A stretch of DNA of 62,621 nucleotides from Ceratorhiza oryzae-sativae (lineage: Eukaryota > Basidiomycota > Agaricomycetes > Cantharellales > Ceratobasidiaceae): contig JARWMV010000090.1 of NCBI GenBank assembly GCA_030998015.1, forward strand, positions 1-62,621, read 5' to 3'. The notes below the pieces were generated by a model. That model was not told where the DNA came from and did no database searches. It was given only the letters and a program-made list of their open reading frames with translations. The position numbers were made by a program, and so were the translations under genes. Each line of letters opens with the position of its first letter. The first letter of the stretch is position 1. Positions 31,024 to 42,268 of this stretch are shown in pieces.

Positions 31024-34000
31024 TTAAAGCTTTCCAGATCCTCGTTTGGTTCTCTTTGGCCTGCCTTTCGAGTCACCTGAGTGCTGACTTGTCTTGACTG
31101 GCATTGGTGCGTCTGGTAAGCGCCTTTGCAAGTCATTTAGAACCTCTTTCATGTCAGCAAACTTGCTGGCACGTTCCATTGTGTCCTCTATTGGGTCGTA
31201 GCCCTTCCATCTGATTTGGTAAAACAGCTCGCCATTCCGCCATTCATAATTTGCAATGTGGTCCACCTTGTATTCCTCCTCTCCTTTTTCCGTTATGATT
31301 GGTGGTGGTTTGGCCTGCCTTCTTTGGAAGTCTTTATCTTCTGTGAATGGCGAGAGGAGATTTACATGGAATACATTGTGTACACGTATGGTTTTAGGTA
31401 GGTCCAGGCGATATGCATGGGATGAGATCTTTTCTGTGATTTCAAAGGGCCCCCCTTTTCGGTTGTCCAGTTTCTTGGAGGGTCTCTTGGACAAGAGGTT
31501 TGTTAGGAGCAGCCAAACCTTGTCTCCTACCTTGAATTCCCTCCCTTTCTTTTCCATTTGTTGGTGTAACTCCATTGAGGCTCTTGCCTCATCCCATACC
31601 TTTTCCATTTGATTACGCATGTTGTCTGCAGCAGGTGCCTCAGATGGTTCTTCTCCCTCTTGGACAACCCATCTTGGGTTTTTTCCATATACTGTTTCAA
31701 ATGGGGTTTGTCCTGTTGTAGCATTTACGTGGTTGTTATGGCAGAATTCGGCAATGGGTAACCATTTTACCCAATCATCTTGTCTATAATTGCAGAAGGT
31801 TCTTAAGAACCCTTCTACCCATTGATTTGTCCTTTCCGACAGACCATCTGTTTCTGGATGGAAAGCAGTGGAGAATCTGGGCTTTGTCCCAATTCCTTTG
31901 TATAGGGCTTTTAGGAATTGGCTGTTAAAGGTTGGCCCTCAGTCTGAGACAGTGGTTTCTGGGGTCCCGTGATGTCTCCATACTTCCCTTATGAATATTT
32001 CTGCCAGTTCTTCTGCATTGGTGCTCTCCAGACATGGTACAAAATGGGCCTGCCAGGAGAAGCGATCTACAACTGTCAAGATACTGTCGTACCCCTTTGA
32101 GACAGGTAATTTGACAATGAAATCATATGCGACATCTGCCCATGGTTTCCATGGGATTGGTAAGGACTTCAGGGGAGTGCCTTGTTTGTGTCCTTTGCTT
32201 CTTTGACACGTTTCACAAGATTCCACGTATCGGTTTACTTGGGCCTTCATTCCTGGCCAATAGTAATCCCTTGATAGTAATTCTAGTGTTCGGGCTTGTC
32301 CCTGATGACCTGCCACTGGGGTGTCATGGCACTCCTCAAGGAGACTCAACCTCAAGTCCTTGTCATCCGGGATGTAGAGCCTATCATCATACCTTAATAG
32401 GCCCTCCTTCATTTCATACCGTCTAAATTCCTTCTGTACTGAGGGCGGTAGTTGTTCTTTATTTGCCACGCTCAGCCTTAAGGATCTGATAGATTCGTCT
32501 TCTTCCTGAGCTTCTTTAAGCTCTTCCCAGAAATTCCCCTGTACTTCTGCCATGAAACCTATGAACCTTTCTTCTGGAATCATGATCTGTGGTTCCATAG
32601 GGGTATCCCCATGGTCGCTCCTTCTGGAAAGGGCATCTGGCTTCTGTGAGAGTTTCCCTGGTCTATACACAATCTGAAAATTGAAGGGTGCCAGAGTGAG
32701 ATACCATCTGGCATGCCTTCTATTCCACATCTGGGCATTTTGCCAGTACTGGAGGTTCCTATGGTCAGTGTATATCACAATAGGTTCCTCTGTCCCTTCT
32801 AAGTATAACCTCCAGTGCTCTAAGGACCTAACAATTGCAAGCAACTCCTTGTCATAGGTGTCATAATTTTTCTCTGGTGGGGTGAAGCTCTTCGATAGGA
32901 AGGCAATTGGATGCAATCGGTTGTCATCACCCTTTTGGCTTAGTACCGCCCCCATGGCCACTCCTGAGGCATCTGTTTCCAGTATGTATGGCCTGTTTGG
33001 GTTTGGGTGGATCAGGACCGGTTCTCTTGCTACTGCTTCTTTGATAGCTTCAAATGCTTCCTGTTGTTTTCTTTCCCACAGGAATTTGACATCTTTTTGG
33101 GTGAGATCTGTGAGGGGTTTGGCTAAGGTACTAAACTTCTCTATCCACCTTCTATAGAACCCCACGAAGCCTAGGAAGGCTTGGACTTCTTTTACTGTGT
33201 TAGGTTCTGGCCATTCTAGAACTGCCTTTACCTTTTCCTTTTCCATCGATATCCCTTCTGGGGATATGACAATTCCAATGAAGCTTACCTCCTTCACAAA
33301 GAACTGACACTTGTGTGGTTTGAGGAAGAGGTGGTTTTCCCTCATTCTTCTTAACACTTCCCTGACATGTTGTACGTGTTCTTCCCTGTTTCTGGAAAAC
33401 ACTAGTACATCGTCCATGTAGATTACCACATAATCGTCTATTATATCACGGAACTTTTCCATCATGAACCTGGTAAAGGTTCTTGGTCCTTCTTTTACTC
33501 CGAATGGCATGACCAAGCATTCAAACTGGCCTTCTCCTGTCCTGAAAGCTGTTTTCCATTCGTCTCCCTCTTTTACCCTGATGTTGTTGAACCCCCATCG
33601 AACATCCATTTTTGAATAGATGGTTGCATCCTTCAGTCTCTCAATCAATTCTATTTGGATTGGAAGTGGAAACCTGTCTGGCTTGGTGATGTCATTCATC
33701 TTACGGTAGTCGACTACCAACCTAAGCCCTCCATCTGCTTTGTTCACATAGAAACAGGGTGCAGCTACAACTGACTGGCTGGGCCTTATTTTCCCGTTTC
33801 TTAGTTCCTCCTCTAGGTACTCCCTGAGCGCCTTTGTTTCTGCTGGCGACATACTGTACCTCTTTGCAGGCTTTGGCAGCTGCTCCCTCGATCAGGTCCA
33901 TTTTGAAGTCTAGGTTACCTGGTGGGGTGGAAGTTCTCGGAAACCTTCTTCCCCAAATAGGTCTTCAAAATCCCTAAATTCTTCTGGGATTTGTAGGCTT

Positions 34001-34434
34001 TCACTTGCTGCCCTTGCCTTGATTTCGTCTGGGTATGAGATGGTAAGGTCTTTCCAATCTATGATAGGTTCTGCTTCTTCAAGCCATTCTTTCCCTAGGA
34101 CTATGTCAGTGTCACCTAGGGTCATTACATAAAGGGAGCATTTTAGTGTCTTCCCTTCCACCTTGATGTTTAGTTCTGCCCTTTCTTCTATGGCATCCTT
34201 GATTTCATTTCCATCAATGGCCACAATTGATTTCTTGTGTTTGAGGGGAGTGGTTGGAATCCCTTTTTCCCTTGAATAGGCCTTATCGATGAAGTTGGTT
34301 GAAGATCCTGAGTCAATCAGCGTCTTAGCCAGTTCCATGATTCCCTCTACCATAGTGTATATTATTGATTGATTACTAGACTTCTTGAGGTAACATACAT
34401 CTGTGGTAGGGGTTATATTGGGGTCCTCCAACAT
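31024..34434 (-). pseudogene. Element C1 pol: protease, RT, RNase H, integrase, chromodomain; near-intact
   Basis: Protease with TLIDSGSSTNFID (about 34320). RT from about 33880 with VVIYMDDVLVFS (about 33425). RNase H with LETDASGVAMGAVLS and VIYTDHRNLQYW. Integrase finger (HDTPVAGHQGQ ... CETCQRSKG, about 32330-32200), core DVAYDFIVKLP and FHPETDGLSERTNQW (about 31860). GPF motif and chromodomain at about 31290-31130 (YKVDHIANYEW ... YQIRWKGYDP). Defects: two single-base frame changes near 33880-33925 and one TGA near 31940 where CGA is expected. The long ORF 33852-31939 (637 codons) is otherwise clean. It drives reverse transcription and integration; the chromodomain would steer insertion to marked chromatin. 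Confidence 0.9.
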
Positions 34435-34451
34435 GGAAGTGGTAGGACCAA

Positions 34452-36280
34452 TTAGTTTTCCGACTCAGAGCTGCTTTCTTCCTCAACTTGTCTGCTGGCC
34501 TTCCCTTGTATCTTAGCTTTGTCGTAGGTCCACTGGCCTTGGCATTCCTTCAGGACATGCCCTGATTTACCGCATTTGATACAGAGTCCTTCTTTCCTTC
34601 GCCTGTCCTTTTCACTGTTTGGTATCCTTACCATGTTGTTGGTTTGGGTATTCCCCTGTTTGCCGCTGGTCCCTAAAGGCTTGTTCCCCCCTTGTTTGTA
34701 TTTTGCTGGTGCCCAGGTTGAATTTGATGAGTTGCTGGTCCTTGTATTCATTTTCTGGTTCGCAAACTGCATGTCGTCCATTTTGCAGGCAAAGTCAATT
34801 AATTGATCTAAGGTATATGATGGACCTTCAGCCTCATTTGCCAGTACTTCAATCCTTAAGATCTCTTGTCGTACTTCGGGTTTTAACCCTTCCCTGAATT
34901 GGTCCTTGAGGGCTTCCTGGTTCCAGTCTACCTCTTGGATCAGGATCCGGAATTGGGTAGCATAATCCAATGCACTCTTGGTCTGTGTTAATTTCCTTAG
35001 TTTCCGGATGGTCTTTTCCTTTATGACTGGGTCATTAAAAGCATCCAGGAATCCCTTCCTGAAATCCTTCCAGGATGCAAGAATACCTGTGTGTTCGCCT
35101 GCTATAGTTTCCGGCGGTAAGGTTGTGCCCAGTTTGCTGCTTCCCCATCCTCCATGTTCATTAGCACAGCAGATATCTTTTTTCGGTCATCAAAGGCTGA
35201 TTCGTCATAGTCAGCAAAGAAAAGTTCCATGCTGATTATGAAGTTCTCTGCTTCCTTCCCCTTTTTCCCATTAAATTTGCTGGGTCTCCCTAGTCGCCTC
35301 CTTAGGAGTGTGGTTTGCAGCAAGGGTAGGTTGGTTTGCTTGGGATGGAGGTTCTGTTCGGGGTCTTATTGTGGACTCAGCCTGGAAGGTTCTTCCCAGA
35401 AAGGGTGTTCGTACTGGGGAGGCTGAGGGGGATGTGAGGGGCTTCCTATGACCACCCTAGTTCTTCCCCTGGTTTCTTCTGTCCTTTCCCTTGGCCTTCC
35501 TGCTTCAGTTGTTTTCGGAGCTCATTTCCTAGATCGGTTACCGTTGTTCTAGTGCGATTAGGATCTCCCCTGTGTTTTGGTTTTCTTCTCTAAGCTTTCG
35601 AGCTTTCGCTCTTGCATTCCCAGTACCCGGTTTATTTCCATGGAGATGTCCTTTAATTCTTTTATCAGGTTCCCCATTTCTGCTTTTAGGTCGTCCTGGT
35701 TCTTTGCCACATAGAGGACATTTTTGTTGGATGTTTCCATTGACCTTACCATCCAGTCCACGTTTCCTTCTTGTCGGGTTAGTGATATTTGACACTGATT
35801 TATACCCGTGATTGCCTTTTCTAGTTCCCTATGATTATTGTCTCTAAGTTCCTTGAGCCCCGCCCTGATGGCTGTGGCAATGGTGTGAATAGGGTTGGCA
35901 GTGGCTATGGTTCCAGGACCTGGCTGGGGTTGTGTCCTTGCCTCTTCCGCCAAGGCCGTGCCTTGTTCGTATATGGTTCGGGTCATATCTTCTACCTCAT
36001 CCCTCTCTGGATTTGAGATATCTTCTGGGTCTGGATTTATCAGGTGAATTGGCGGTTGAGGGCTGCGGAGTGGTATTCCCCCTATTTCCCCTCCCAGGAT
36101 GGGGGCCCGAGTGGGGTTGGGTTGAGCCACTGGTCGTGGGTTTTGTGGCAACCCCCCTGGCATTCCTTGGAGGGTCTCATCTGGGTTACCTTCAGCCTCT
36201 GGGGAAGCAATGGGTTTGGGTGATTGTGGCCTACTATTTGCCACTCTGCTTTGAGATCGAGTTTGTGGTCTCTGTGACAT
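34452..36280 (-). pseudogene. Element C1 gag with coiled coil and zinc knuckle; frame changes
   Basis: ATG at 36280 (MSQRPQTRSQSR). N-terminal basic and Pro-rich segment, then a long coiled coil (about residues 140-235), a second disordered segment, a capsid beginning RPSKFNGKKGKEAE (about 35290) and a knuckle CIKCGKSGHVLKEC (about 34590-34545). Compared with C2, three single-base deletions lie within about 80 bp (35575, 35545, 35518 approximately). Together they restore the frame, so only a short stretch is garbled. Another change falls near 35110-34970. Confidence 0.8.
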
Positions 36281-36387
36281 AGTTTCTTTATGTTCTCTTA
36301 TGTATCACAGGAGTTAGCTGGTTTTCTTGTGTACTCAGCCCTTAGTATCTGTGCAGTATACTTATGTTCGCCACTAGTTAAGTTAAG

Positions 36388-36399
36388 AGCTTGCTTTAT
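36388..36399 (-). other. Self-priming PBS of element C1
   Basis: Two bases inside the 5' LTR the element reads ATAAAGCAAGCT. It does not begin TGG as a tRNA PBS would. It is a perfect 12-base complement of AGCTTGCTTTAT in the LTR (36530-36541), located about 30 bp downstream of the LTR TATA box, i.e. at the expected mRNA 5' end. This is the layout of Tf1-type self-primed reverse transcription. C2 has the same 12 bases at 25486-25497. Confidence 0.75.
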
Positions 36400-36401
36400 A
36401 A

Positions 36402-37170
36402 TGTCGTGACCCTCTGGAGGCTCCCTTGTGGAGCACTTAAGTAGTGGCTGTGTTGACGGTTTGGTGCTATGCAGTATGTATTGAGTGTTCTAATTACAGT
36501 GTTTGCTATGGTCTATGGTGGTTGACAAGATAAAGCAAGCTGAGGCGTCCAGTCTTGCTTTATCCTCCTTATATATACCTGTGGCTGCGGTGGCTGCGGA
36601 CGTATTATCTAAGCACACTCCGCAGTAGGTGTAGGTTATGTACAGTACTATGGGTTAGGTAATTGTTTGTCTTAAGTTTGTGCGGCTCCGAATCTTATAG
36701 AGCCGCACAAGGTGAGGGTAGGCGCTGAGGTCACGTGATCCTGCGTAAGGCGAGATCACGTGACAACTGCTCCTCGCTCCAAGTAACATGGGAGAGAAAT
36801 GCTGGAGCGAGTTCAGGGTAACCGTAAGCGCTGAGGTCATGATCATGCTGTAAGCGCCAAGGTCACGTGACAACTGCTCCTCGCTCCAAGTAACATGGGA
36901 GAGAAATGCTGGAGCGAGTTCAGGGTAACCACCGTAGGCGCTGAGGTCACGTGATCATGCTGTAAGCGCCAAGGTCACATGACAACTCGCTCCTCGCTCC
37001 AAGTAACATGGGAGAGAAATGCTGGAGCAAGTTCAGGGTAACCACCGTAAGCGCCGGCTAAGCGCCGAGGTCACGTGACCTTGTTTATGGCTTGTTCCAC
37101 TTAGGAAAAATGCCATAAATCTGTAGAAATATTTGGTTGTTTTGTTATGTCTGTTTGACGGGTCATAACA
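36402..37170 (-). repeat. 5' LTR of element C1 (family C)
   Basis: 769 bp. It is the same as the 3' LTR but has three copies of the ~110-bp repeat (starts 36722, 36828, 36938) instead of two. Minus-strand TATA at 36569-36577; the predicted transcription start is near 36541. Confidence 0.93.
36530..36541 (-). promoter_or_regulatory. Predicted 5' end of C1 mRNA, complementary to the PBS
   Basis: AGCTTGCTTTAT in element orientation, 29-36 nt downstream of the TATATATAA box. It is also the 3' arm of an inverted repeat with GATAAAGCAAG about 20 bp upstream in element orientation. Confidence 0.6.
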
Positions 37171-37292
37171 AAATCAGCCTTTGACAACCAAAAAAAGATA
37201 TCTGCTGTGTTAATGAACATGGAGGACAGGGAAGCAGCAAACTGGGCACAACCTTACTGCTGGAAACTACTAGCAGGCCAATGCACAGGTAT

Positions 37293-37666
37293 TGTCACAA
37301 GCTGACATGCATATATCCACTCTATAATATTTTCTTGATTTATTACATTTTATGAGATCCTTTCAAAACATACTTGCCTTTTTTGGTATATCTGTGTCAT
37401 GTAATTCAGGGAATGTTCTGGACCAATAACCAAGATGTATTTCAACTTTGATGTGAAATTCCACAGTTCCACAGTTGCTTCTATCGCTTCTATCTCTTAT
37501 TGGTTGTGACTCACTGTACAGACTTGTTTGTTATGATGTGGCTCATATCATGTATATAAACTGGGTCAAGTTTGCAGAGGACTTCTCAAGAACTTGACCT
37601 CTCATTGAATACAAGTTCTTTCTTTTCTTACTATTTTCCTCATCGCCTGACTTGTTGTCATTGACA
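37293..37666 (+). repeat. LTR copy, family B, no TSD
   Basis: 374 bp from TGTCACAAGCTGACATG to GTCATTGACA. The flanks (GGTAT / ATAAC) do not match, unlike the two copies at 5168 and 6014, so this one was probably involved in a recombination or deletion. It abuts C2 gag on its left. Confidence 0.8.
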
Positions 37667-37768
37667 ATAACACTAGATACATCAATATATACTATAGGAA
37701 AACACATAAGAATGTAGCCACTACTTAAGGGATCAACAAGACAACAGAAGAGACAGAGGGGTCTCAAC
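37667..37768 (+). repeat. Probable diverged end of a family C LTR
   Basis: The stretch around GCCACTACTTAAG and GAGGGGTC resembles the last ~60 bases of the family C LTR (25440-25483) with substitutions and a small gap. It may be the remnant 3' LTR of C2. Confidence 0.35.
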
Positions 37769-38005
37769 ATCAATATCTCCTGATAAGAGGAAATATTGCA
37801 ACCTCCATATCTCTCTGAGATCTTATTGTAAAAACTTAATAAAATATGTGTTGGAAAGCAGGAAATTTGTACTATTTAAGGGAACAGAAAATAGTACAAT
37901 TTGGAGTGCATACAAATTCAAGTATTTTCAAGAAAATTACAGAGGCATCACTTGAGGTTGGCAAAGCAGACTAAAATAATAGAAAAATGTTAGTGATCCA
38001 TAACA
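37769..38005 (-). repeat. Truncated family A LTR with all CpGs lost
   Basis: 237 bp matching about 7675-7904 up to the terminal GATCCATAACA. Every CpG of the A1 LTR in this interval is TpG or CpA here, and I see no CG dinucleotide at all. It is the right boundary of the transposon nest. Confidence 0.85.
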
Positions 38006-38344
38006 ACCATAGTTATATCATTTGTTTTGGAGATCCCTATGGCACTGCTCAGTGGAAATGTCATACTTATAATGAATTGTGTCAAGCCAAACACCAAGTT
38101 GGAATCACAAAATAGAATGTATATGCCATAAATGTTGGAAAATTACAAACTAAAATCGAACCAGGGGCCCTGAACCTCAACCCGGAAATCAACCAACCCG
38201 GAATTTGCCTTGGATATTGCCAACCGTGAATCCAGTGGACCAAGCAGTGCCCGTGTAAATTTACATTTATTTTGTAAGAACCAACATGCATGCCTAGCAC
38301 TGTGGAAGCAGAAAATGTCTCTCACCATCAGGTAAGATAGATTC
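38006..38344. other. Intergenic, nothing recognised
   Basis: 339 bp between the last LTR fragment and the stop codon of the armadillo gene. An open stretch (for example GDPYGTAQWKCHTYNE) is too short to assign. Confidence 0.4.
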
Positions 38345-41300
38345 TCAAACGTCTCTGCCTTCGAACGCTGAGAGGGCTCGCTTTGCGTGGTCCCTAGTCT
38401 CTGAGTCTTCTTCGGTACTCCTCATAACTCTCAGTCTAGCATCAATCCCTAGTTCTCGCATTTCCCTCAGCCGCCTGGGCACGGCATTTGCTAAGCTACC
38501 AACGCAATGTGCAGCTGCGCATCGAACCTGTGCGTCCCGATGGCCCAGGCTTGAGGACAGGAACTCTAGAGTGCGACGTCGACTGAGAGTTTGTGAGCGT
38601 ATTGTGGGCGTGGTGACAAGTTGGGCGAGGGCGAATAACGCAGCCGTGGCGGTAGACTCGAATGATAGTGTACGTTCAATAGCCGAGAGTAGACGCAGCG
38701 CGGTAACGTGAGAGACAAGCCATTCAGCGTCGGAATCTGTTGTCGTTACATTGCGAACGATGCCCAACACTTGTTCCAGCGTGTCTCCTGTTGATTCATC
38801 CAATAACCTGTGATTATATCAGGAGATTCAATCAGGGATATTCGAACACATGAACGTACCGATTTAACCTCGGGAATCCTAGGATGGATAATACAACTCG
38901 ACTTTCCGTGGTTGTTGATTTGAACAACATATTCTTAATAGCCCATAACGCATTTAGTTTGACCGCCGTTTCAGCATCGTCGATTAGCTCTACTAGCCGA
39001 GCCGTACCGCCATCCCGAATAAACATCTACTCATAGCGCTTGACAACGGCGTTGGTGAAACTAGTTGGATCTTTACCTACCTCACGCATAGGTGAGTACT
39101 GATTTAGCATATTGCAGCATGCCATTAGAACCGCCACCAACACCCTACGATCGGGATCTCCACGCATCAAAAGCTCGAAAACGGCTCGCCGATTCCAGAG
39201 TCGTACAACCCTGTTCTGAGAGGTTTAAATCAGCATCCTCCGAAATATAAAGTAGCTGCCGGGGATCATACCTCAAAACACTCGTGCTACGGCCTACGGC
39301 ACGCACAACCATGGTCCCACTCCATCGAACTTCAGCGTCGGGGCTGCCGAGAGCTCCCAACACCCCAGTTACCCCTTCAGGAATTCCTTTAGCCCCTTTT
39401 TGTATGGCCGCTGACCCGGTCTGACCAAGCACACCTCCCAACGCTCCGGCTTCGACGAGAATCCTGCGATGATCCTCGCTGTGCATAACCAATGCTGCAA
39501 GAAGAACCAGCAACGCAGCTCGAAGGGGTGAAGTTGGAGCGGGGGGAGCGAGCGGCCCGGAGTCTGATGTACCCGTAGAAGGGGGAGAAGAAAGAGGATT
39601 GATATATGGTTCCAAAGCTGGATCTGGCTGAGGCTTTCGTCTGCGGCGAGTAGTTGCGTTCGTGTTCAACGAGAGAGCGACTGGGTGTATGGTTGAACGT
39701 GGAGGAGCTGCAGGGGCTGATGCTGACACCAAAGCGGGAGTATCTGCAACATTCATGATGGCATCCATCGATTCGGGGGTCCGAGTGATTGGCTCGGCTG
39801 CTCTCATTATCACATCGCCAGCAGCAGCAATAGCTACAGGATCGGCCAGAGCTGGGTCTATGGGCATCCCCTCACTTGGGTTCGCGAAACTTGTTCCCCT
39901 GCCTGGCTCTTCGGAGGTACTTGGGTGATGCTCTGCCCCTTGAACCGAGGTAGTAATGGGTAATCTTGTATGGACTGGGTTTCGCGCCTGCTCCGCTCGG
40001 AGGCCTGGCCCTGGGTGTAAAAGTTTCCACAGCCCCCAGATCAGCTTCGCTTCCTCGCCTTGCCAGTTCGCAAAGGAAAGTCTACGTTGCACGGTCCCAG
40101 ACGAAACGGGAGTGGAGCTCCAAGCGGTGAGAGGTGGGGGCTACGGGTGTACGTGTCGGCGAGTTGGATATCGGATGCGTCGTACTGGATATAGCAATTG
40201 GCGAGTGTATGGCAGGAGTGGTTGAACTAGACCGCCTAGTTCTCGATATTCCCGAAGGACCTCTATAGCGACAAGGCCAGGGGTAACGCCAATTGTCATA
40301 CTGCCGGTCCGGCAGTGGTACCCCCGCCCTCGGTTCTAGCACCAGTGCTGGCATCGCTCGGCGCTCTGGCGACGCTCGCCCCAAGGCTCAGTCCAGCCCC
40401 TGATCCCGTTGTTATTGGGGTTGGGCCCCACCTCCCAACCGGCCCCAACCACCCGGGGGAACGGAACCGGTGGGAGGGCAAGAAGAGCTCGAACCGCGCG
40501 CTGCAGGGTGCCAGCCCTGACGGCGATTTGCTGTAAATCGGGCCGATCGTTGGACAAAATCGGCTATTCAGTGCTGAGAATTAGAGGCTGCTTCATGCAA
40601 AAACAGAAAGAGACGAACCTAGAATATAGCTGGCCCGCAACGCCCGCCTCGCAGCTTCCCCCCCTCCTACCTCGCTAGACTTCCATCTGCATTTGTCGGG
40701 CTCGATGGTGGAGGCCAACGATTCAGGCCCAGGCGCAAAATCTTCGAGTGCAACGTTTAGCCACGCAACGAGTGCGTGGCTCGGGTCATTCATGAGTGGT
40801 GGATGCTGTCGGATGATGTTTGATAGGCTGGCGAATTCAGATATTTAGATTCGGACAAGCTGAAGATGAACGCCAACCACTCACCATAAGCAAGCAGCCT
40901 CCCTAACATCCCCATCTCTTGCACTCAATAACGCTCTCACAATGTCCAGCACTCGCGGTCCGCCCGATGTCTCCCCTCGTGCAGAGCCAGATACGGAGCG
41001 GGACATCGAACGCCCGCCAACACCGCTCCTCGCAGTCATGGCAAACACGAAAAGGGTTCTCCCGTACGTCCCCGCTCCACAAGGGGTGATATCGGACTAT
41101 CAGAAGGGGCATTCTCCGTTGGTTGAAGAAAAGGAATCGAGGACGAGAGGATTACAAACGGAGGAACTGGCGAGGAGAGAATTCGCGCCACCACATCATT
41201 GTCTCGTGACAATTCGGCCAGCGCGTAGAGAGATGAGGCTTGACTCTAAAAACCCACACATGTTAGTAAGAGGTGGATTCGTCTAAACGGTGAGTCATAA

Positions 41301-42268
41301 TAGCAAGGTAAATGGACGCGAGAAATGTTTAACCAGCGCTAGTCCTGGATCAGAAATAGCATTCCCACATACCCTCGCATCTCCGCCCAACATCTCAACC
41401 AAGCTCCAAACTGCCGACTTTTCATTCCATTCCGCCACCTTGGCTCGATGCGCTTCAATGCGTACACCTCGCCCGAGAAGTAATGAGACGTTTCGCCGGA
41501 CCTCGAGCTCGGGATATCGAAGAAACGGTAGGATCACGTTCAAGGTGTCGTGGGCAAAAAACGTCTTCGAGAACAAGCCGGGCCTCGATGCAAGCGGGGT
41601 GTGCGATTAGCCGCGGAAGATGCCAGCGGAACGGCCCGACCGTATCTGCCGCGGCTGCAATGACGGCCCTCAGGGCGCTAGTTGCAGCCATGTGTCAGTC
41701 CCAGGAGTGCGATCAAGTGGACGAGGAGTACCGTGTCATGCGATGAGCAGTCGAGGTGCTTCGGTTGCCCCAGCATCCTTCAGAGCCTTAATGAGTGCCT
41801 GCGGTGCTTGTGCAGAGAGCACACCAAGCAATGCCTCTGGCGGGCCTGGAGAAACGCTTGAGGACTAGGAAACTGGAGACCAGTCAAACACACCTTGCGC
41901 CTCCGCAGCGATTATGTGGGCCGCTTCAATTCGGATCAGCTCGAATATGGGATCAGGAATGTCTTGGTGGGTGTTGATCCATTCAAGAATCCTGTGCTAC
42001 AATTAAATTGACTAATATTTCAAACGATAGACGTGGCACACAGTGAGAACGTTCCATCGGACGTGAGTTTTTTTCTTTGCGACCGGATTGCCGATAATTG
42101 TGTTCTTGGACGTTGCGGAGGGTGTCGAGGGTCGCTTGAGCGTCGACCATGCTCGTGGTGAGCGTCAGGGTTTCCAGCTGGGGTAGCGCCTGGTTCCCCG
42201 AAGCGGCGCTCGATCGCCCTCCCAGTTAAGCGCTTTGTGCCAACATCGAGATCCTTAGCTTCGGACAT
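38345..42268 (-). CDS. ARMC8/Vid28 (Gid5)-like armadillo-repeat protein
   Basis: Multi-exon gene, likely ATG at 42268 (MSEAKDLDV; one at 42313 is possible), stop at 38345. Recognisable segments: NTIIGNPVAKKK (about 42080), RILEWINTHQDIPDPIFE (42000-41890), LPFLRYPELEVRRNVSLLL (about 41520), SLYALAELSRDNDVVARIL (about 41230), a low-complexity linker (40600-39600), an armadillo block (39540-39310), ELLMRGDPDRRVLVAVLMAC (about 39150), AVKLNALWAIKNMLFKS (about 38940) and a C-terminal block to 38345. The KLNALWA motif and layout match the GID/CTLH ubiquitin-ligase scaffold subunit, which bridges substrate receptors to the catalytic core. Introns have usual borders (for example 38863-38814, GTACGT...CACAG). 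At least five single-base frame breaks, often in T or G runs, remain unexplained. Confidence 0.75.

Larger units (their letters stand above)
26692..37170 (-). mobile_element. Element C1: full-length chromovirus carrying a Rep gene module
   Basis: 10,479 bp on the minus strand, flanked by AAATC at 26687-26691 and 37171-37175, inserted in C2 gag. Left (3') LTR 26692-27360, right (5') LTR 36402-37170. In element order: 5' LTR, PBS, gag (36280-34452), protease-RT-RNase H-integrase-chromodomain (34434-31024), a 272-codon ORF (30939-30121), an antisense spliced gene (29499-30040), a Rep gene (28956-27670), a tRNA-like hairpin, polypurine tract, 3' LTR. CpGs are plentiful and the LTRs nearly identical apart from tandem-repeat number and small indels, so it is recent. 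Confidence 0.95.
24928..37292 (+). mobile_element. Element C2: decayed plus-strand chromovirus fragment, split by element C1
   Basis: The plus strand shows an LTR (24928-25483), self-priming PBS, leader and gag up to 26691. The gag continues at 37176-37292 once element C1 and its TSD AAATC are removed. It is the same family as C1 but with very few CpGs and several stops, so it is older. After 37292 family B and other LTR fragments begin; the rest of C2 is missing. A piece resembling the end of a family C LTR at about 37700-37765 may be what is left of its 3' LTR. Confidence 0.8.
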
